Source of the DNA: an uncultured Lachnospiraceae bacterium
Lineage (GTDB): Bacteria > Bacillota > Clostridia > Lachnospirales > Lachnospiraceae
Direction of reading: 5' to 3'
DNA length: 64,000 nucleotides
Assembly: GCA_910577645.1 (NCBI GenBank)
Contig: CAJTOL010000007.1
Span: forward strand, 65,375-129,374
Shown piece after piece: positions 1-9,638 of the stretch. The stretch's first letter is position 1; each line of letters opens with the position of its first letter. A model generated the notes under the pieces. It saw only the letters and a program-made list of their open reading frames with translations. It ran no database searches and was not told the origin of the DNA. A program made the translations under genes and the position numbers.

Positions 1-23
1 TGTACTGTAATTTCAGACGCTTT

Positions 24-674
24 CTAATCATGGGACTCCACACAGATTAAAACCCCATCCTCAAACTCAATCCGTCCTTCCTCCTCTGTCAGCTCATTGC
101 TGATGCACAGGCTGGTGCCAATCTCGATATCCTTTTGCTTCAGGGGATATCGAAAGCCTTTTAAAGTAATGGCCTTTATCTCTTGAGTGAGAGGCAGGAA
201 AGAGACATATTTTCCCCACAAAGTCTCTTTAAAAAAGTCTTTCCCCCTGTCCAGCAAATATACCTTATTCTGCTTATCCAGCAAATAGGCAAAAATCCCC
301 TTTTGAAGGCACGGATACAAAAGATGAACATTTCCAATCATGTGATCCAGCCGTCCCCCTGTGGCTCCCAAAACTGCAATCTCGCCGCAGCCTGAAGCCA
401 TGGCCCGGTTTAAGGCCAGCTCTGTATCGGTTTCATCTTTTTCCGGCTGGTGGACTTCCCATACAATATGCTCCACCCTTTTAAATTCTTCTAAAACCTC
501 AGGCTCTACCGTATCAAAGTCCCCTACAATCACATCCGGAACAAGCCCGAGGATTTTTGCGGCTTTCAGGCCTGCATCTGCCGCAATAATTTTATGAAAG
601 CTTCTTTCTTTTAAAAAGGCTCCGGCAAAGTCCAGATCAATGGGCCCTCCGGTAATTATCAGACAAGTTCTCAT
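24..674 (-). CDS. thiN: Thiamine diphosphokinase
   Basis: Transfers pyrophosphate from ATP to thiamine, giving thiamine diphosphate in the cytosol. The 216-residue length fits the bacterial TPK family. Visible family signatures are the N-terminal ITGGPIDLDF, the AADAGL segment, VIVGDFDT (the catalytic-domain Asp motif), KDETDTELAL, and LGATGGRLDHMIGN. It is the last gene of the conserved run prpC-prkC-rsgA-rpe-thiN, two bases after rpe, so it is probably co-transcribed and translationally coupled. No strong ribosome binding site is visible. Family assignment is secure; the symbol follows Bacillus usage. Confidence 0.93.
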   Translation of the reverse strand: MRTCLIITGGPIDLDFAGAFLKERSFHKIIAADAGLKAAKILGLVPDVIVGDFDTVEPEVLEEFKRVEHIVWEVHQPEKDETDTELALNRAMASGCGEIAVLGATGGRLDHMIGNVHLLYPCLQKGIFAYLLDKQNKVYLLDRGKDFFKETLWGKYVSFLPLTQEIKAITLKGFRYPLKQKDIEIGTSLCISNELTEEEGRIEFEDGVLICVESHD

Positions 675-676
675 CT

Positions 677-1345
677 CTAATGTCCCTGAAACTCCTTAAA
701 AATCTTTAAAAATCCGGCTACATTGGCGGCAGCATCATTTTTAAACACAGCAGATCCGGCTACCAGGATGTTGGCCCCTGCCTCCAAAAGCTCTCTGGCA
801 TTGTCTAAGGTTACTCCGCCGTCTACCTGAATATCCAGTAAAAGCCCCCTGGCCTCTGCCATAGCCCGCAGCTTCCTGACCTTTTCTGTGGCATAGGGAA
901 TGAATTTCTGGCCGCCAAAGCCAGGATTAACAGACATAACCAGCGCCATATCTGCCAGAGGAAGAACATACTCCAGCGCCTCCACCGGAGTGGCGGGATT
1001 TAAAGCGACTCCTGCCTTTAGCCCGGCTTCCTTAATCTGATGCAGGGTGCGATCCAAATGGCAGCAGGCTTCCTCATGGACACAGATCAAATCTGCCCCG
1101 GCGTTTTTCATATCCGCAATGTAACGCCCCGGCTCCTCCACCATCATGTGAACATCAAATATTTTATCCGTGGTCTTTCTCATAGCCTGAATGACCGGCA
1201 TGCCAAAAGAAATACTGGGCACAAAGGCCCCGTCCATAACATCCAGATGGATGTATTCTGCTCCGGCCTCTGCCACGGTTTTGATTTCCTCCCCTAATCT
1301 GGTAAAGTCCGCCCCAAGAATAGAAGGCGCTAAAATGTATTCCAC
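677..1345 (-). CDS. rpe: Ribulose-phosphate 3-epimerase
   Basis: Interconverts D-ribulose 5-phosphate and D-xylulose 5-phosphate in the pentose phosphate pathway. The 222 residues form a complete TIM barrel with all metal-binding and catalytic signatures: APSILGADF at the N terminus, HLDVMDGAFVPSISFG, FDVHMMV, VHEEA, MSVNPGFGGQKFI and DIQVDGGV near residue 175. The start codon overlaps the last base of rsgA, which points to translational coupling. This is the housekeeping copy; a diverged paralogue lies at 21932-22630 in a catabolic operon. Confidence 0.95.
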   Translation of the reverse strand: MEYILAPSILGADFTRLGEEIKTVAEAGAEYIHLDVMDGAFVPSISFGMPVIQAMRKTTDKIFDVHMMVEEPGRYIADMKNAGADLICVHEEACCHLDRTLHQIKEAGLKAGVALNPATPVEALEYVLPLADMALVMSVNPGFGGQKFIPYATEKVRKLRAMAEARGLLLDIQVDGGVTLDNARELLEAGANILVAGSAVFKNDAAANVAGFLKIFKEFQGH

Positions 1346-2226
1346 TAATATTTCCTCCGTTCTTTTTCTTTCAGTTCCCCATAAATCTGCAGATAATTGT
1401 CATAGCGGTTCTTACTCAGCTTCCCTGATTTTAATGCCTCTTTAACCCCGCAGACCTTTTCCCCCACATGGACACAGCCTAAAAATTTACATTCCTCCTC
1501 ATAGGGCGCAAATTCGGCAAAATAGTCCTTCAGCCTTTGAGGCTCCATGTCCAGGGACAAAGAACTGAAACCCGGAGTATCCATCAGATAGGTGTTTTCC
1601 TCCACACAGAACAGCTGAGAATGACGGGTGGTATGCCGCCCTCTCTGGATTTTTTCGCTGATGCCCCCGGTTTCCATGCCGGCCTCCGGCAAAAGCAGAT
1701 TGGTAAGGGAGGACTTTCCTACTCCGGAAGGTCCTGCCAGCACCGTGGTTTTCCCCCTTAAAAGCTGTCCCAGCTCCTTCATACCGGTCTCTTCATAGGT
1801 GCTGATAAAAACAGTTTGGTATCCGGCCGGCTCATATATGGCCCGGTAGGAATCCGAAAGCTCCCTGCCGCACAGATCCACCTTGTTAAAGCAGATAATC
1901 ACCGGAATTTCCTCCGCCCCCATCATTACCAGAAACCGATCCAAAAGGTTCTGGTTGGGCTCCGGATGGGTGATGGCAAACACCACCATGGCCTGATCCA
2001 CGTTGGCGGCTGCCGGGCGGATCAACTGGTTTTTCCGGGGAAGGATGTTATCAATGTTTCCCTCCCCGGTTCCGTCGTCCAGCACGGTAAATTCCACATC
2101 GTCTCCCACCAGAGGCTTTATCTTTCGGCTGCGGAAAATCCCTTTGGCCCGACATTCATATATCCTGTTTTTTCCGTCATGTACGTAATAAAATCCTGCA
2201 ATTCCTTTAATAATTTTTCCTGTCAT
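1345..2226 (-). CDS. rsgA: Ribosome small subunit-dependent GTPase RsgA
   Basis: Circularly permuted GTPase that helps late 30S subunit maturation. The order of motifs is the permuted one: an N-terminal OB fold (about residues 1-70), then NKVDL (G4), then GPSGVGKSSL (G1/P-loop) and DTPGF (G3). A C-terminal zinc-binding segment follows, with Cys and His in the CKFLGCVH region. I chose the ATG at 2226 (293 residues, starting MTGKIIKG) because it begins where prkC ends and matches the family start; a longer open frame to 2289 would run into prkC. Confidence 0.94.
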   Translation of the reverse strand: MTGKIIKGIAGFYYVHDGKNRIYECRAKGIFRSRKIKPLVGDDVEFTVLDDGTGEGNIDNILPRKNQLIRPAAANVDQAMVVFAITHPEPNQNLLDRFLVMMGAEEIPVIICFNKVDLCGRELSDSYRAIYEPAGYQTVFISTYEETGMKELGQLLRGKTTVLAGPSGVGKSSLTNLLLPEAGMETGGISEKIQRGRHTTRHSQLFCVEENTYLMDTPGFSSLSLDMEPQRLKDYFAEFAPYEEECKFLGCVHVGEKVCGVKEALKSGKLSKNRYDNYLQIYGELKEKERRKY

Positions 2227-2230
2227 TTCG

Positions 2231-4255
2231 TTATTCTTCCAGCTCAAAGGATATTTCGTAGCTTTCCAAAACCTTTCCGGTTTGGGCATTTACCACCTCA
2301 ACCGTTCCTTCCTCCACGCCGTATTCTCCTATGATTTCAGGGAAAAAGATAGAGATTTTACTGCTTCCGTTTACAGTATGCTCCGGCATCAGGGTTTTAT
2401 AAATTGTTCTGCCGTTTACAAACTGCTTTAATTGGATCTTTATCCGAATATGGGTGCTGTCGCTTCCGGGGCCTATTACGGGATTCAAGTCAAATTCCTC
2501 GTCAATATAGCCGATGTAAGCATCCCGGACATGGGGCAGCCCGGAGGGATTGGCAGGTATTTTTTCCGGCCCATAGCTTACCACATAGCCTATAGCAGTT
2601 CCTACCGGAACCAGGGTTCCCGGCGGAACGTTCTGGCGGATAACTTTCCATTCTTCCACCACGTCATTATGCTCGATCTCCACCTCTCCGGGGAGCAGTC
2701 CCACACTCTCCAAAAGCTTGGAAGCGTCCTCATCTGACTGGCCTCCCAGATTGGGAACCTGAACCGTTTTCACCTTAGGGCCTAAGCTGATATAAAGGAC
2801 AATCGGTTCTCCGCCCTTATAGACAACATCCTCCGGCTGGCAGCGAATTACCCGGCCAGCCTCCACTTCCTCACTGTTTTCCCCTGTCATCACCACAGAA
2901 ATTTCATTGGAATCCAGGATCTCTTTGGCTTCCACATCCGTTTTTCCCACAAGATCCAGGCTCTCCACCTCTGTCCGTCCGCTTCCTCTGCTGACAGTAA
3001 TCCGAACTGTGGATCCTTTCTCCACAGTGGTTCCCGCATTGTCTTGGGATATCACATAACCTTCTCTCCCGGTTTCGGAATATTCATAGCTGATCTCCGG
3101 AACCAGGGATGCTTCTGCCAGACGGGCCTTTGCTCCATCCTCCGAGATTCCCAACAGCTCGGGAATGTTGGTTTGACTTTCAGAAAGAACGATAGTGCTC
3201 TCCGCCCGGCTTGACTCCTTCTCTTTTGTAGGCAGGGCAATACCCGGCCCAACATTAAACAGCCCTGCTATCTGGGCCACGAAAAATACCAGAACAGCCA
3301 CAATCAAAACGGCTCCTGCAATCCCGCCTACAGAAAACAGTTTTTCCAGGCTACGGGTAATATCCTTCTCCTGCTTCGGCCCCGAAATCTCCTCCGGAGG
3401 CTGTTCCTCTTCTTTCCGGCTGTTTCCGTTATCCTCCGGATTTAGGAGAACGTGGCGCAGCTCATTAATCACCTCAGCCGCAGAGCTGTACCTGTCGTCG
3501 GGATGCTTCCTGGTGCATTTTAAAATAATCGCCTCAAGCCCCGGAGCTATCTGTCTGTTAAAGCGGGAGGGCGGGGTGATCTCCTCCTCCAGATGGGCTA
3601 ATGCCACGGCTGTGACATCATTTCCGTCAAAGGGTACCGTCCCGGTAACCATCTCATAGAGAGTAATGCCAAAGGAATAGATATCGCTCCTTACATCACT
3701 TATACTGCCGCTGGCCTGTTCCGGAGAAATATATTGAACGGAACCGATGGCATCGGAATTCTTCCCCTGCATACTGACTGCCTTGGCAATTCCAAAATCT
3801 GCCACCTTGGCCTTTCCGTCCATGGAAATAATAATATTTTGAGGTTTAATATCCCGATGGATAATATGGCTTTCATGAGCCGCCATCATGCCCTGAGCAA
3901 TCTGGATGGCAATTCCGATGGCTTCCTTATTGTCCAGCTTTCCCTTTTTGGCAATATAATTTTTCAGGGTAATTCCCTCAATCAGCTCCATTACAATGTA
4001 ATGAAGCTCATCCTGATCTACAACATCAAATACATTGACAATATTGGGATGGGACAGGCCTGCTGCAGCCTGGGCCTCCATCTTAAAACTGGCCACAAAG
4101 CCGGCATTTGCACAAAATTCGTCCTTTAAAACCTTAATGGCTACCAGGCGGTTCAGCTTATGGCATTTGGCCTTATATACATCAGACATGCCTCCTGAAC
4201 CGATTTGTTCCAAAATCTCATAGCGTTCCTGTAAAAAATCCCCCTTTTTCAGCAT
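2231..4255 (-). CDS. prkC: Membrane Ser/Thr protein kinase with PASTA repeats
   Basis: Hanks-type kinase of the PknB/PrkC family, which senses muropeptides or lipid II and phosphorylates cell-wall and translation targets. The kinase domain (about 12-270) has the Gly loop IGSGGMSDVY, Lys41, the HRD motif at 133-135 with D135 as catalytic Asp, and DFG at 153-155. A transmembrane segment lies near residues 309-335. Three PASTA repeats follow outside the cell (about 360-430, 432-495, 497-565), then a C-terminal extracellular domain of about 100 residues that is common in clostridial homologues. It overlaps prpC by a few bases, so kinase and phosphatase are made together. Confidence 0.95.
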   Translation of the reverse strand: MLKKGDFLQERYEILEQIGSGGMSDVYKAKCHKLNRLVAIKVLKDEFCANAGFVASFKMEAQAAAGLSHPNIVNVFDVVDQDELHYIVMELIEGITLKNYIAKKGKLDNKEAIGIAIQIAQGMMAAHESHIIHRDIKPQNIIISMDGKAKVADFGIAKAVSMQGKNSDAIGSVQYISPEQASGSISDVRSDIYSFGITLYEMVTGTVPFDGNDVTAVALAHLEEEITPPSRFNRQIAPGLEAIILKCTRKHPDDRYSSAAEVINELRHVLLNPEDNGNSRKEEEQPPEEISGPKQEKDITRSLEKLFSVGGIAGAVLIVAVLVFFVAQIAGLFNVGPGIALPTKEKESSRAESTIVLSESQTNIPELLGISEDGAKARLAEASLVPEISYEYSETGREGYVISQDNAGTTVEKGSTVRITVSRGSGRTEVESLDLVGKTDVEAKEILDSNEISVVMTGENSEEVEAGRVIRCQPEDVVYKGGEPIVLYISLGPKVKTVQVPNLGGQSDEDASKLLESVGLLPGEVEIEHNDVVEEWKVIRQNVPPGTLVPVGTAIGYVVSYGPEKIPANPSGLPHVRDAYIGYIDEEFDLNPVIGPGSDSTHIRIKIQLKQFVNGRTIYKTLMPEHTVNGSSKISIFFPEIIGEYGVEEGTVEVVNAQTGKVLESYEISFELEE

Positions 4256-4995
4256 GACATCCCCTCACTTTCCAAAGGCTCTGCCAATATAACGGAGATA
4301 TTGTCCTTTCCACCCTTGTCGTTGGCAGTCTGCAGAAGCTGCCACGCCTTCTCAGAAAGACTTCCCTTTCCGGATACAATAGAATAAATCTCCTTATCGC
4401 TTACCATATTGCTTAGACCGTCGGAGCAGAGAAGGATCTGATCCCCGGAATGGAGGGAAACCTCAAAAAAGTCGATTTCCACCTGGCCGTCTGCGCCGAT
4501 TGCCCGTGTGATATAGTTCTTTTTGTCCCGGTAATCCTGGCTCTCCCGGTTTAAAAGGCCCAAAGATACCATCTCCTCTACATAGGAGTGATCCCTGGTT
4601 ACCTGAATAAGGCCGCCCCGGATCAGGTAAAGACGGCTGTCCCCTACATTTGCCACATAAAGGATATTTTTCGACACAGTAGCCGCCACCATAGTGGTAC
4701 CCATTCCCTTTAATGACTCATTACAAAGGGACTCGTTGTAAAGCCGGCGGTTTACCTCTGTAATTCCCTTATTGAAAATCGAGATTTCCGATTCTCCCTC
4801 TGGCTGACGGTTAATATAGGTCACCAGCTTTTCTACCAGAAAGCGGGAGGCGTAGTCTCCGGCGTTGGCCCCTCCCATGCCGTCTGCCAGCAGAAGAAGG
4901 TTTTTTAACGGGCCTGTTTTCTGGGATGATGCGTATATATAGTCCTGATTGGTAGACCGGACCTTTCCTGTGTCTGTATATGCGCTAATCTGCAT
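4249..4995 (-). CDS. prpC: PP2C-type protein phosphatase, partner of PrkC
   Basis: Metal-dependent Ser/Thr phosphatase (Stp/PrpC family) that removes phosphates placed by the adjacent PASTA kinase. The 248 residues carry the PP2C metal-ligand motifs: NQDYIY near the N terminus, LLLADGMGG around residue 37, GDSRLYLIRGG, the DHSY segment, LLCSDGLSNMV and KGGKDNISVI at the C-terminal end. There is no membrane segment, so it is cytosolic. It overlaps the start of prkC, the usual arrangement in Firmicutes. Confidence 0.94.
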   Translation of the reverse strand: MQISAYTDTGKVRSTNQDYIYASSQKTGPLKNLLLLADGMGGANAGDYASRFLVEKLVTYINRQPEGESEISIFNKGITEVNRRLYNESLCNESLKGMGTTMVAATVSKNILYVANVGDSRLYLIRGGLIQVTRDHSYVEEMVSLGLLNRESQDYRDKKNYITRAIGADGQVEIDFFEVSLHSGDQILLCSDGLSNMVSDKEIYSIVSGKGSLSEKAWQLLQTANDKGGKDNISVILAEPLESEGMSC

Positions 4996-5028
4996 CCTGC
5001 CATCCTCCTTTCCAGTTTTTACTTAAAT

Positions 5029-6069
5029 TCAGCGCTTCTCCTCCATAAAGCTTTTGCGAAGCTGGCCGCAGGCGCCGTTAATGTCCCGCCCCATCTCCCG
5101 GCGGACAGTAACCGCAATGCCCTGACCCTCTAAATAGCTGCGGAAAGCTTCTATGGCCTTTTTATCCGACTGAACATAATCCCGCTCCTTAATGGGATTT
5201 ACCGGAATCAGGTTTACATGTCCATGATGGCCCTTAATCAGCCGGGCCAGGGCTTTGGCCTCATCTAAATTGTCATTAACGCCCCTTACCAGGCTGTATT
5301 CAAAGGTGAGACGCCTTCCTGTCTTTTCAAAATAAATCCGGCATGCCTCCAGCACCTCTTTTAGCCCATAGCGGTTTGCAATGGGCATTAAGGTTTTTCT
5401 CACTTCATCGTTGGGGGCATGGAGGGATAATGCCAGGGTAATACTAAAGCCTTCTTCTGCAAGCCGGTAAATCTCCGGCACAATCCCGCAGGTAGAAACC
5501 GTAATATTTCTCTGGCTGATATGAAGCCCTCTTTCATCGGTCAGAAGGCGGATAAAGCGGATCAGGTTGTCATAATTGTCCAAAGGCTCCCCGGAACCCA
5601 TTACCACCACATTGGATACCCGCTCTCCGGTATCCTTTTGTATCTGGTAAATCTGCTCCAGCATTTCTGACGGCGTCAGATTCCTCTCCAGACCGTCCAG
5701 GGTGGAAGCACAAAACCTGCAGCCCATCCGGCAGCCTGCCTGAGAGGAAATACACACCGAATTGCCGTGTTTATATTTCATCCATACGCTTTCAATCACA
5801 TTGCCGTCCTTTAGGGCAAATAAATACTTTCTGGTTCCGTCTATTCTGGAAATTCTTACATCCGCCTTTTTAAGGCTGGTAATAGAATATTCCTGTTTTA
5901 AAAACTCTCGGAAAGGCCTGGGAAGATTGGACATTTCATCAAAGCTGTCCGCCAGCTTCTGGTGAAGCCACTGGTAAATCTGGCTGCCTCGAAAGGCCTT
6001 TTGTCCCTGCCCTTCCAGTTCACTGGAAAGCTCTTGAAAGGTGAGAGACTTAATATCGCATTTTTCCAT
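5029..6069 (-). CDS. rlmN: Dual-specificity 23S rRNA/tRNA adenine-C2 methyltransferase RlmN
   Basis: Radical SAM enzyme that methylates A2503 of 23S rRNA and A37 of some tRNAs. The radical SAM cluster motif CRMGCRFC supplies C113, C117 and C120; the C-terminal NGACGQLR supplies C334, the methyl-carrier cysteine. An N-terminal helical domain (about 1-90) is of the RlmN type. It has no Cfr-specific feature I can identify, and the position between rsmB and prpC is the housekeeping locus. Confidence 0.94.
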   Translation of the reverse strand: MEKCDIKSLTFQELSSELEGQGQKAFRGSQIYQWLHQKLADSFDEMSNLPRPFREFLKQEYSITSLKKADVRISRIDGTRKYLFALKDGNVIESVWMKYKHGNSVCISSQAGCRMGCRFCASTLDGLERNLTPSEMLEQIYQIQKDTGERVSNVVVMGSGEPLDNYDNLIRFIRLLTDERGLHISQRNITVSTCGIVPEIYRLAEEGFSITLALSLHAPNDEVRKTLMPIANRYGLKEVLEACRIYFEKTGRRLTFEYSLVRGVNDNLDEAKALARLIKGHHGHVNLIPVNPIKERDYVQSDKKAIEAFRSYLEGQGIAVTVRREMGRDINGACGQLRKSFMEEKR

Positions 6070-6081
6070 ATTATCTGCTTT

Positions 6082-7422
6082 CTATTGCTGCTTTCTTTTC
6101 AATACCGTCAGAAAAAAGCCATCGCTGGGATGGCGTCCGGGAAGAAACTGGAGATATCCCTTTTTCGCCGTTTCCTCCTGAAATACCGTTCCCACACTTT
6201 GGGAAATGTCTACGGTTTCAAAAGGAAATTCCCTTAACAGCCATTCCATATTCTCCTGATTTTCCGCCCTGCTTATGGTGCAGGTGCTGTAAATCAGAAT
6301 CCCTCCGGGTTTTACATACTCCCACACTACAGAAAGGATCTCTCTCTGAAGCTCAGACAGCTCCCGGCATCCTTCTCTGGTCATCCGGTATTTAATATCC
6401 GGTTTTCTGCCGATAATCCCCAAACCGGAGCATGGAAGATCTGCCAGAACAATGTCTGCCTGCCTTTTCATCTCTTCGTCCGGTTCCAGGGCATCCCAGA
6501 CTTTGGCGCGAATATTGGAAAAGCCGGATCGGGAAATATTTTCTTCAATAAGAGATACTTTTTGAACAGTCAAATCCCTGGCCTCCACCATTCCGGTGCC
6601 CTTTAGCAGATCCGCCATATGAAGGCTTTTTCCTCCCGGAGCCCCGCATACGTCCAGGACAAAGTCCCCTGCTTTCGGCGCTGCTGCCCGGCCAACCAGG
6701 GAAGAGCTTACGTCCTGAACCTGGATCCATCCCATTGAAAAAGCTTCCAGCGCTTCCAGATAATCGTAGTTTCTTATGTATAAAATGTCGTCAAAATCCG
6801 GCAGGCGGGTAACCTGAACCCCCTGATCGGTAAGGCTTTTTACAATCCTCTCCACATCTTCCTTGTCCTGGTTGCACCGGACACAGGTAGGCCTCTCCCT
6901 CAGCATGGCCTCCGCCACAGCCAGGGCCTGCTCCTCCCCCAGCTCCTGCTTCCACATAGAAAGCAGCCAGTCAGGTATAGACAGCCTGGTTTCCTCATCT
7001 GGAAATACAAGGTTTTCCTTCTCCCTTGCCACTGACCGAAGGACCCCGTTTACAAATCCTTTTAAGCCTGCAAAGCGGCGCTTTACCGCCAGCTTTACCG
7101 CTTCGTTGCAGGCGGCAGAGTCAGGAATCCGATCCATATAAAGAATCTGGTAAGCTCCTATCCGGAGAATATTGCGGATCACCGGCTTCATCTTATCTGT
7201 CTTTGTCCTGGATACCCGGTTGACGGCATAGTCCAGGGACAAAAGCCGTTCCACTACCCCTTCTGTAATCCGGGCGGCTAAAGCCCGGTCTTTTTTAGGA
7301 AGGTACTGGTATTTGGAGAGGGCCTGGCGTTCCACGATATGGCAAAAGCTTCCCTTTTCCAGAATCTCAATCAGCATATCAAGAGCCAGTTCCCTGGCTG
7401 TCATCGTTTTATTGTCAGTCAT
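6082..7422 (-). CDS. rsmB: 16S rRNA (cytosine-967-C5)-methyltransferase RsmB
   Basis: Makes m5C967 in 16S rRNA. The N-terminal third (about 1-140) is a NusB-like RNA-binding domain. The C-terminal Rossmann methyltransferase domain contains the SAM motif DVCGAPGGKS, the motif IV cysteine in DLPCSGLG and the catalytic cysteine in YSTCTIS. I placed the start at the ATG at 7422 (446 residues), which overlaps the yugP stop by eight bases; seven further in-frame codons lie upstream. Confidence 0.92.
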   Translation of the reverse strand: MTDNKTMTARELALDMLIEILEKGSFCHIVERQALSKYQYLPKKDRALAARITEGVVERLLSLDYAVNRVSRTKTDKMKPVIRNILRIGAYQILYMDRIPDSAACNEAVKLAVKRRFAGLKGFVNGVLRSVAREKENLVFPDEETRLSIPDWLLSMWKQELGEEQALAVAEAMLRERPTCVRCNQDKEDVERIVKSLTDQGVQVTRLPDFDDILYIRNYDYLEALEAFSMGWIQVQDVSSSLVGRAAAPKAGDFVLDVCGAPGGKSLHMADLLKGTGMVEARDLTVQKVSLIEENISRSGFSNIRAKVWDALEPDEEMKRQADIVLADLPCSGLGIIGRKPDIKYRMTREGCRELSELQREILSVVWEYVKPGGILIYSTCTISRAENQENMEWLLREFPFETVDISQSVGTVFQEETAKKGYLQFLPGRHPSDGFFLTVLKRKQQ

Positions 7423-8122
7423 CTCTGCGGCCTCTTCCACCAAACAGAATCACCAGACGCAAAAGCTGCAAAATGGAAGCCAGGGCAGCGGCAACATAAG
7501 TTAAAGCGGCAGCGCCCAGTACCTTTTTGGTTCCGTCCACCTCCCTGTCCATCAGGATTCCCGTATCCCCCAGAAGGCGAACTGCCCTGGCAGATGCGTT
7601 AAATTCCACAGGCAGGGTAATGATCTGGAACAAAACCGCACATACAAAGAGCAGAATTCCTATCTGAATCAGAGCATATCCTCCTCTTCCCAGAAACAGC
7701 CCGATTAAAATCATTGGCCAGGAAAGCTGAGAGCCAAAATTAGCAATGGGCACAAATGCCCCTCTCAGCTTTAAAGGCCCATAGTTTTTTGCATCCTGAA
7801 TAGCGTGGCCACATTCATGAGCCGCCACCCCCAGGGCCGCAATGGAGGTTGCGCTGTATACAGACTGGGACAGATTGACCGTTTTTGTCCTGGGGTCATA
7901 ATGATCCGTAAGGTTTCCTTTCACGGAATGGACGGCTACGTCATAGATTCCCTGAGAATTTAAAAGACGCTTTGCCACCTCCGCCCCGGTCATGCCGCAG
8001 GCGCTTCTGACTCCGGCATATTTGTTAAAAGTACTGTTTACTTTGGCAGACGCCGCGGCAGACAACAGCACTCCTATTAACACCAAGATTATTGTAGGGT
8101 CAAATCCATAATAATATCCCAT
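7415..8122 (-). CDS. YugP-type integral membrane zinc metallopeptidase
   Basis: Member of the neutral zinc metallopeptidase family represented by B. subtilis YugP. The HEXXH zinc site is H102-E103-C104-G105-H106 inside AAHECGHAIQ. A hydrophobic segment lies at about 8-25 and two or three more at about 130-180 and 205-228, so it is a membrane protein. Substrate unknown. It sits between fmt and rsmB, a position common in clostridia, and ends overlapping rsmB. Confidence 0.85.
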   Translation of the reverse strand: MGYYYGFDPTIILVLIGVLLSAAASAKVNSTFNKYAGVRSACGMTGAEVAKRLLNSQGIYDVAVHSVKGNLTDHYDPRTKTVNLSQSVYSATSIAALGVAAHECGHAIQDAKNYGPLKLRGAFVPIANFGSQLSWPMILIGLFLGRGGYALIQIGILLFVCAVLFQIITLPVEFNASARAVRLLGDTGILMDREVDGTKKVLGAAALTYVAAALASILQLLRLVILFGGRGRRDD

Positions 8123-8124
8123 TC

Positions 8125-9066
8125 TTACTGCGCTCTCCTTTCAAACAGGGCTCCTTCTTTTATAGGAAATCCTCTCAAAAAGGCCCCTGTATCCATCCGT
8201 TTTTTTCCTTCTATCTGAAGCTCTGTTATCTTAAGAGCTCCCTTCCCGGCCTTTACAATCAGGCTGTCCTTTTCCGCCGCTGCCACCTGGCCACAGGCGC
8301 CCTCATATTCTTCCTCCAAAACCTGGGCTCCCCAAAGCTTTATAGTCCTGCCCTCCAGGCTTGTATAAGCGCTGGGCCAGGGATTCAACGCCCGGATCAG
8401 CCGCTCAATGGCGGCCGCATCCATGGTCCAGTCAATATCCCCCAGGGATTTGGTAAGCTTTTTGGCATAACAGGTGTTCTCTTCCGTCTGCTTCGTCCGG
8501 GTAATGGTTCCCTCCTCCAGCTTTTTTAAGGTGGAGACAATCAATTCCCCTCCCACAGCTCTCAGTTTATCGTGAAGGCTTCCACCGGTCTCGTCTTTTT
8601 CAATGGGAACCACCGCCTTTTCCAGCATGTCCCCCGTATCCAGTCCTGCCTCCATCACCATGGTGGTAATGCCGGTTTCCTTTTCCCCGTCTATAATCAC
8701 CCATTGGATAGGGGCGGCTCCCCGGTATTTGGGGAGAAGGGAGGCATGGATATTGATACAGCCATATGGAGGCAGATCCAGAACAGACTGAGGAATCAGC
8801 TGGCCAAAAGCCACCACCACAATCACATCCGGAGCCAGTTCTTTTAGAATTTCCTGAAATTCCGGATCCTTTACCTTAACCGGCTGGTAAACCGGAATCC
8901 CCAGTTCTACAGCCCTCTCCTTTACCGGGGTCATCAAAACCGCCTTGCCTCTTCCCTTTGGCTTATCCGGCTGGGTAATACAGGCGCAAATCTGATGTCC
9001 CGCGTCAATCAGGCTGTTTAACGCTCCCACGGAAAAATCCGGGGTTCCCATAAAAACAATCCGCAT
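8125..9066 (-). CDS. fmt: Methionyl-tRNA formyltransferase
   Basis: Formylates initiator Met-tRNA using 10-formyl-THF. The N-terminal MRIVFMGTPDFSV and the formyl-THF site HASLLPKYRGAAPIQW (Asn/His/Asp catalytic environment in CINIHASLLPKYRG and ETGDMLE-like segments) are clear. The start at 9066 gives 313 residues and forms a one-base TAATG overlap with def; an upstream in-frame start inside def is less likely. Fhs at 14848-16518 makes the 10-formyl-THF it uses. Confidence 0.95.
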   Translation of the reverse strand: MRIVFMGTPDFSVGALNSLIDAGHQICACITQPDKPKGRGKAVLMTPVKERAVELGIPVYQPVKVKDPEFQEILKELAPDVIVVVAFGQLIPQSVLDLPPYGCINIHASLLPKYRGAAPIQWVIIDGEKETGITTMVMEAGLDTGDMLEKAVVPIEKDETGGSLHDKLRAVGGELIVSTLKKLEEGTITRTKQTEENTCYAKKLTKSLGDIDWTMDAAAIERLIRALNPWPSAYTSLEGRTIKLWGAQVLEEEYEGACGQVAAAEKDSLIVKAGKGALKITELQIEGKKRMDTGAFLRGFPIKEGALFERRAQ

Positions 9067-9545
9067 TATTCCTCGTCCTCCATGTCCGAAACATCCTCCA
9101 GTTCTCCTTCCACCAGATCCACATAGAGCCGGCCATGGAGGTGATCGCACTCATGACAAATTGCCCTGGCCAGGAATTCTTCTCCCACCAGTTCAAATTC
9201 TTCCATATTTTCATCAAAGGCCCTGACCTTTACCTTATTAGGGCGGGTAACCAGGCCCGACTTCCCGGGAACGCTAAGACACCCTTCCTGTCCGGTCTGG
9301 CTGCCTTCGGTTTCTAAAATCTCGGGATTCACCAGAACATACTGATTGCCGTCCTCCACATCAATAACCACGATCTGTTTTAAAATCCCTACCTGGGGAG
9401 CTGCAAGGCCCACTCCGCCGGTTTCATACATTGTCTCAAACATATCTGCTATCAATTGCTTTAACCGGGGGGTCATTTCTTTTACCGGCTTACACTCTCT
9501 GTATAAAATATCATCCCCCATAGTCCGAATCTGTCTGGTTGCCAT
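9066..9545 (-). CDS. def: Peptide deformylase
   Basis: Metalloenzyme removing the N-formyl group from new proteins. All three family motifs are present: GVGLAAPQVG (motif 1), EGCLSVPG (motif 2, metal-binding Cys) and HECDHLHG (motif 3, metal-binding His pair with catalytic Glu). Its 159 residues match the family. The ribosome binding site GAGAGGAT sits just upstream. It forms an overlapping pair with fmt. Confidence 0.96.
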   Translation of the reverse strand: MATRQIRTMGDDILYRECKPVKEMTPRLKQLIADMFETMYETGGVGLAAPQVGILKQIVVIDVEDGNQYVLVNPEILETEGSQTGQEGCLSVPGKSGLVTRPNKVKVRAFDENMEEFELVGEEFLARAICHECDHLHGRLYVDLVEGELEDVSDMEDEE

Positions 9546-9638
9546 ATTTTCTATCCTCTCGCTCTTTCTTGTGTTTATTCCCCCGGCACTCGGCCAGGCC
9601 CAAAGCTTTCACAGGTATTTGGCCAATACTGCCAGGCT

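Noticed and set aside
5029..6069. Cfr-type antibiotic resistance methyltransferase
   Set aside because: Gene position in the conserved housekeeping cluster and RlmN-type ends argue for RlmN.
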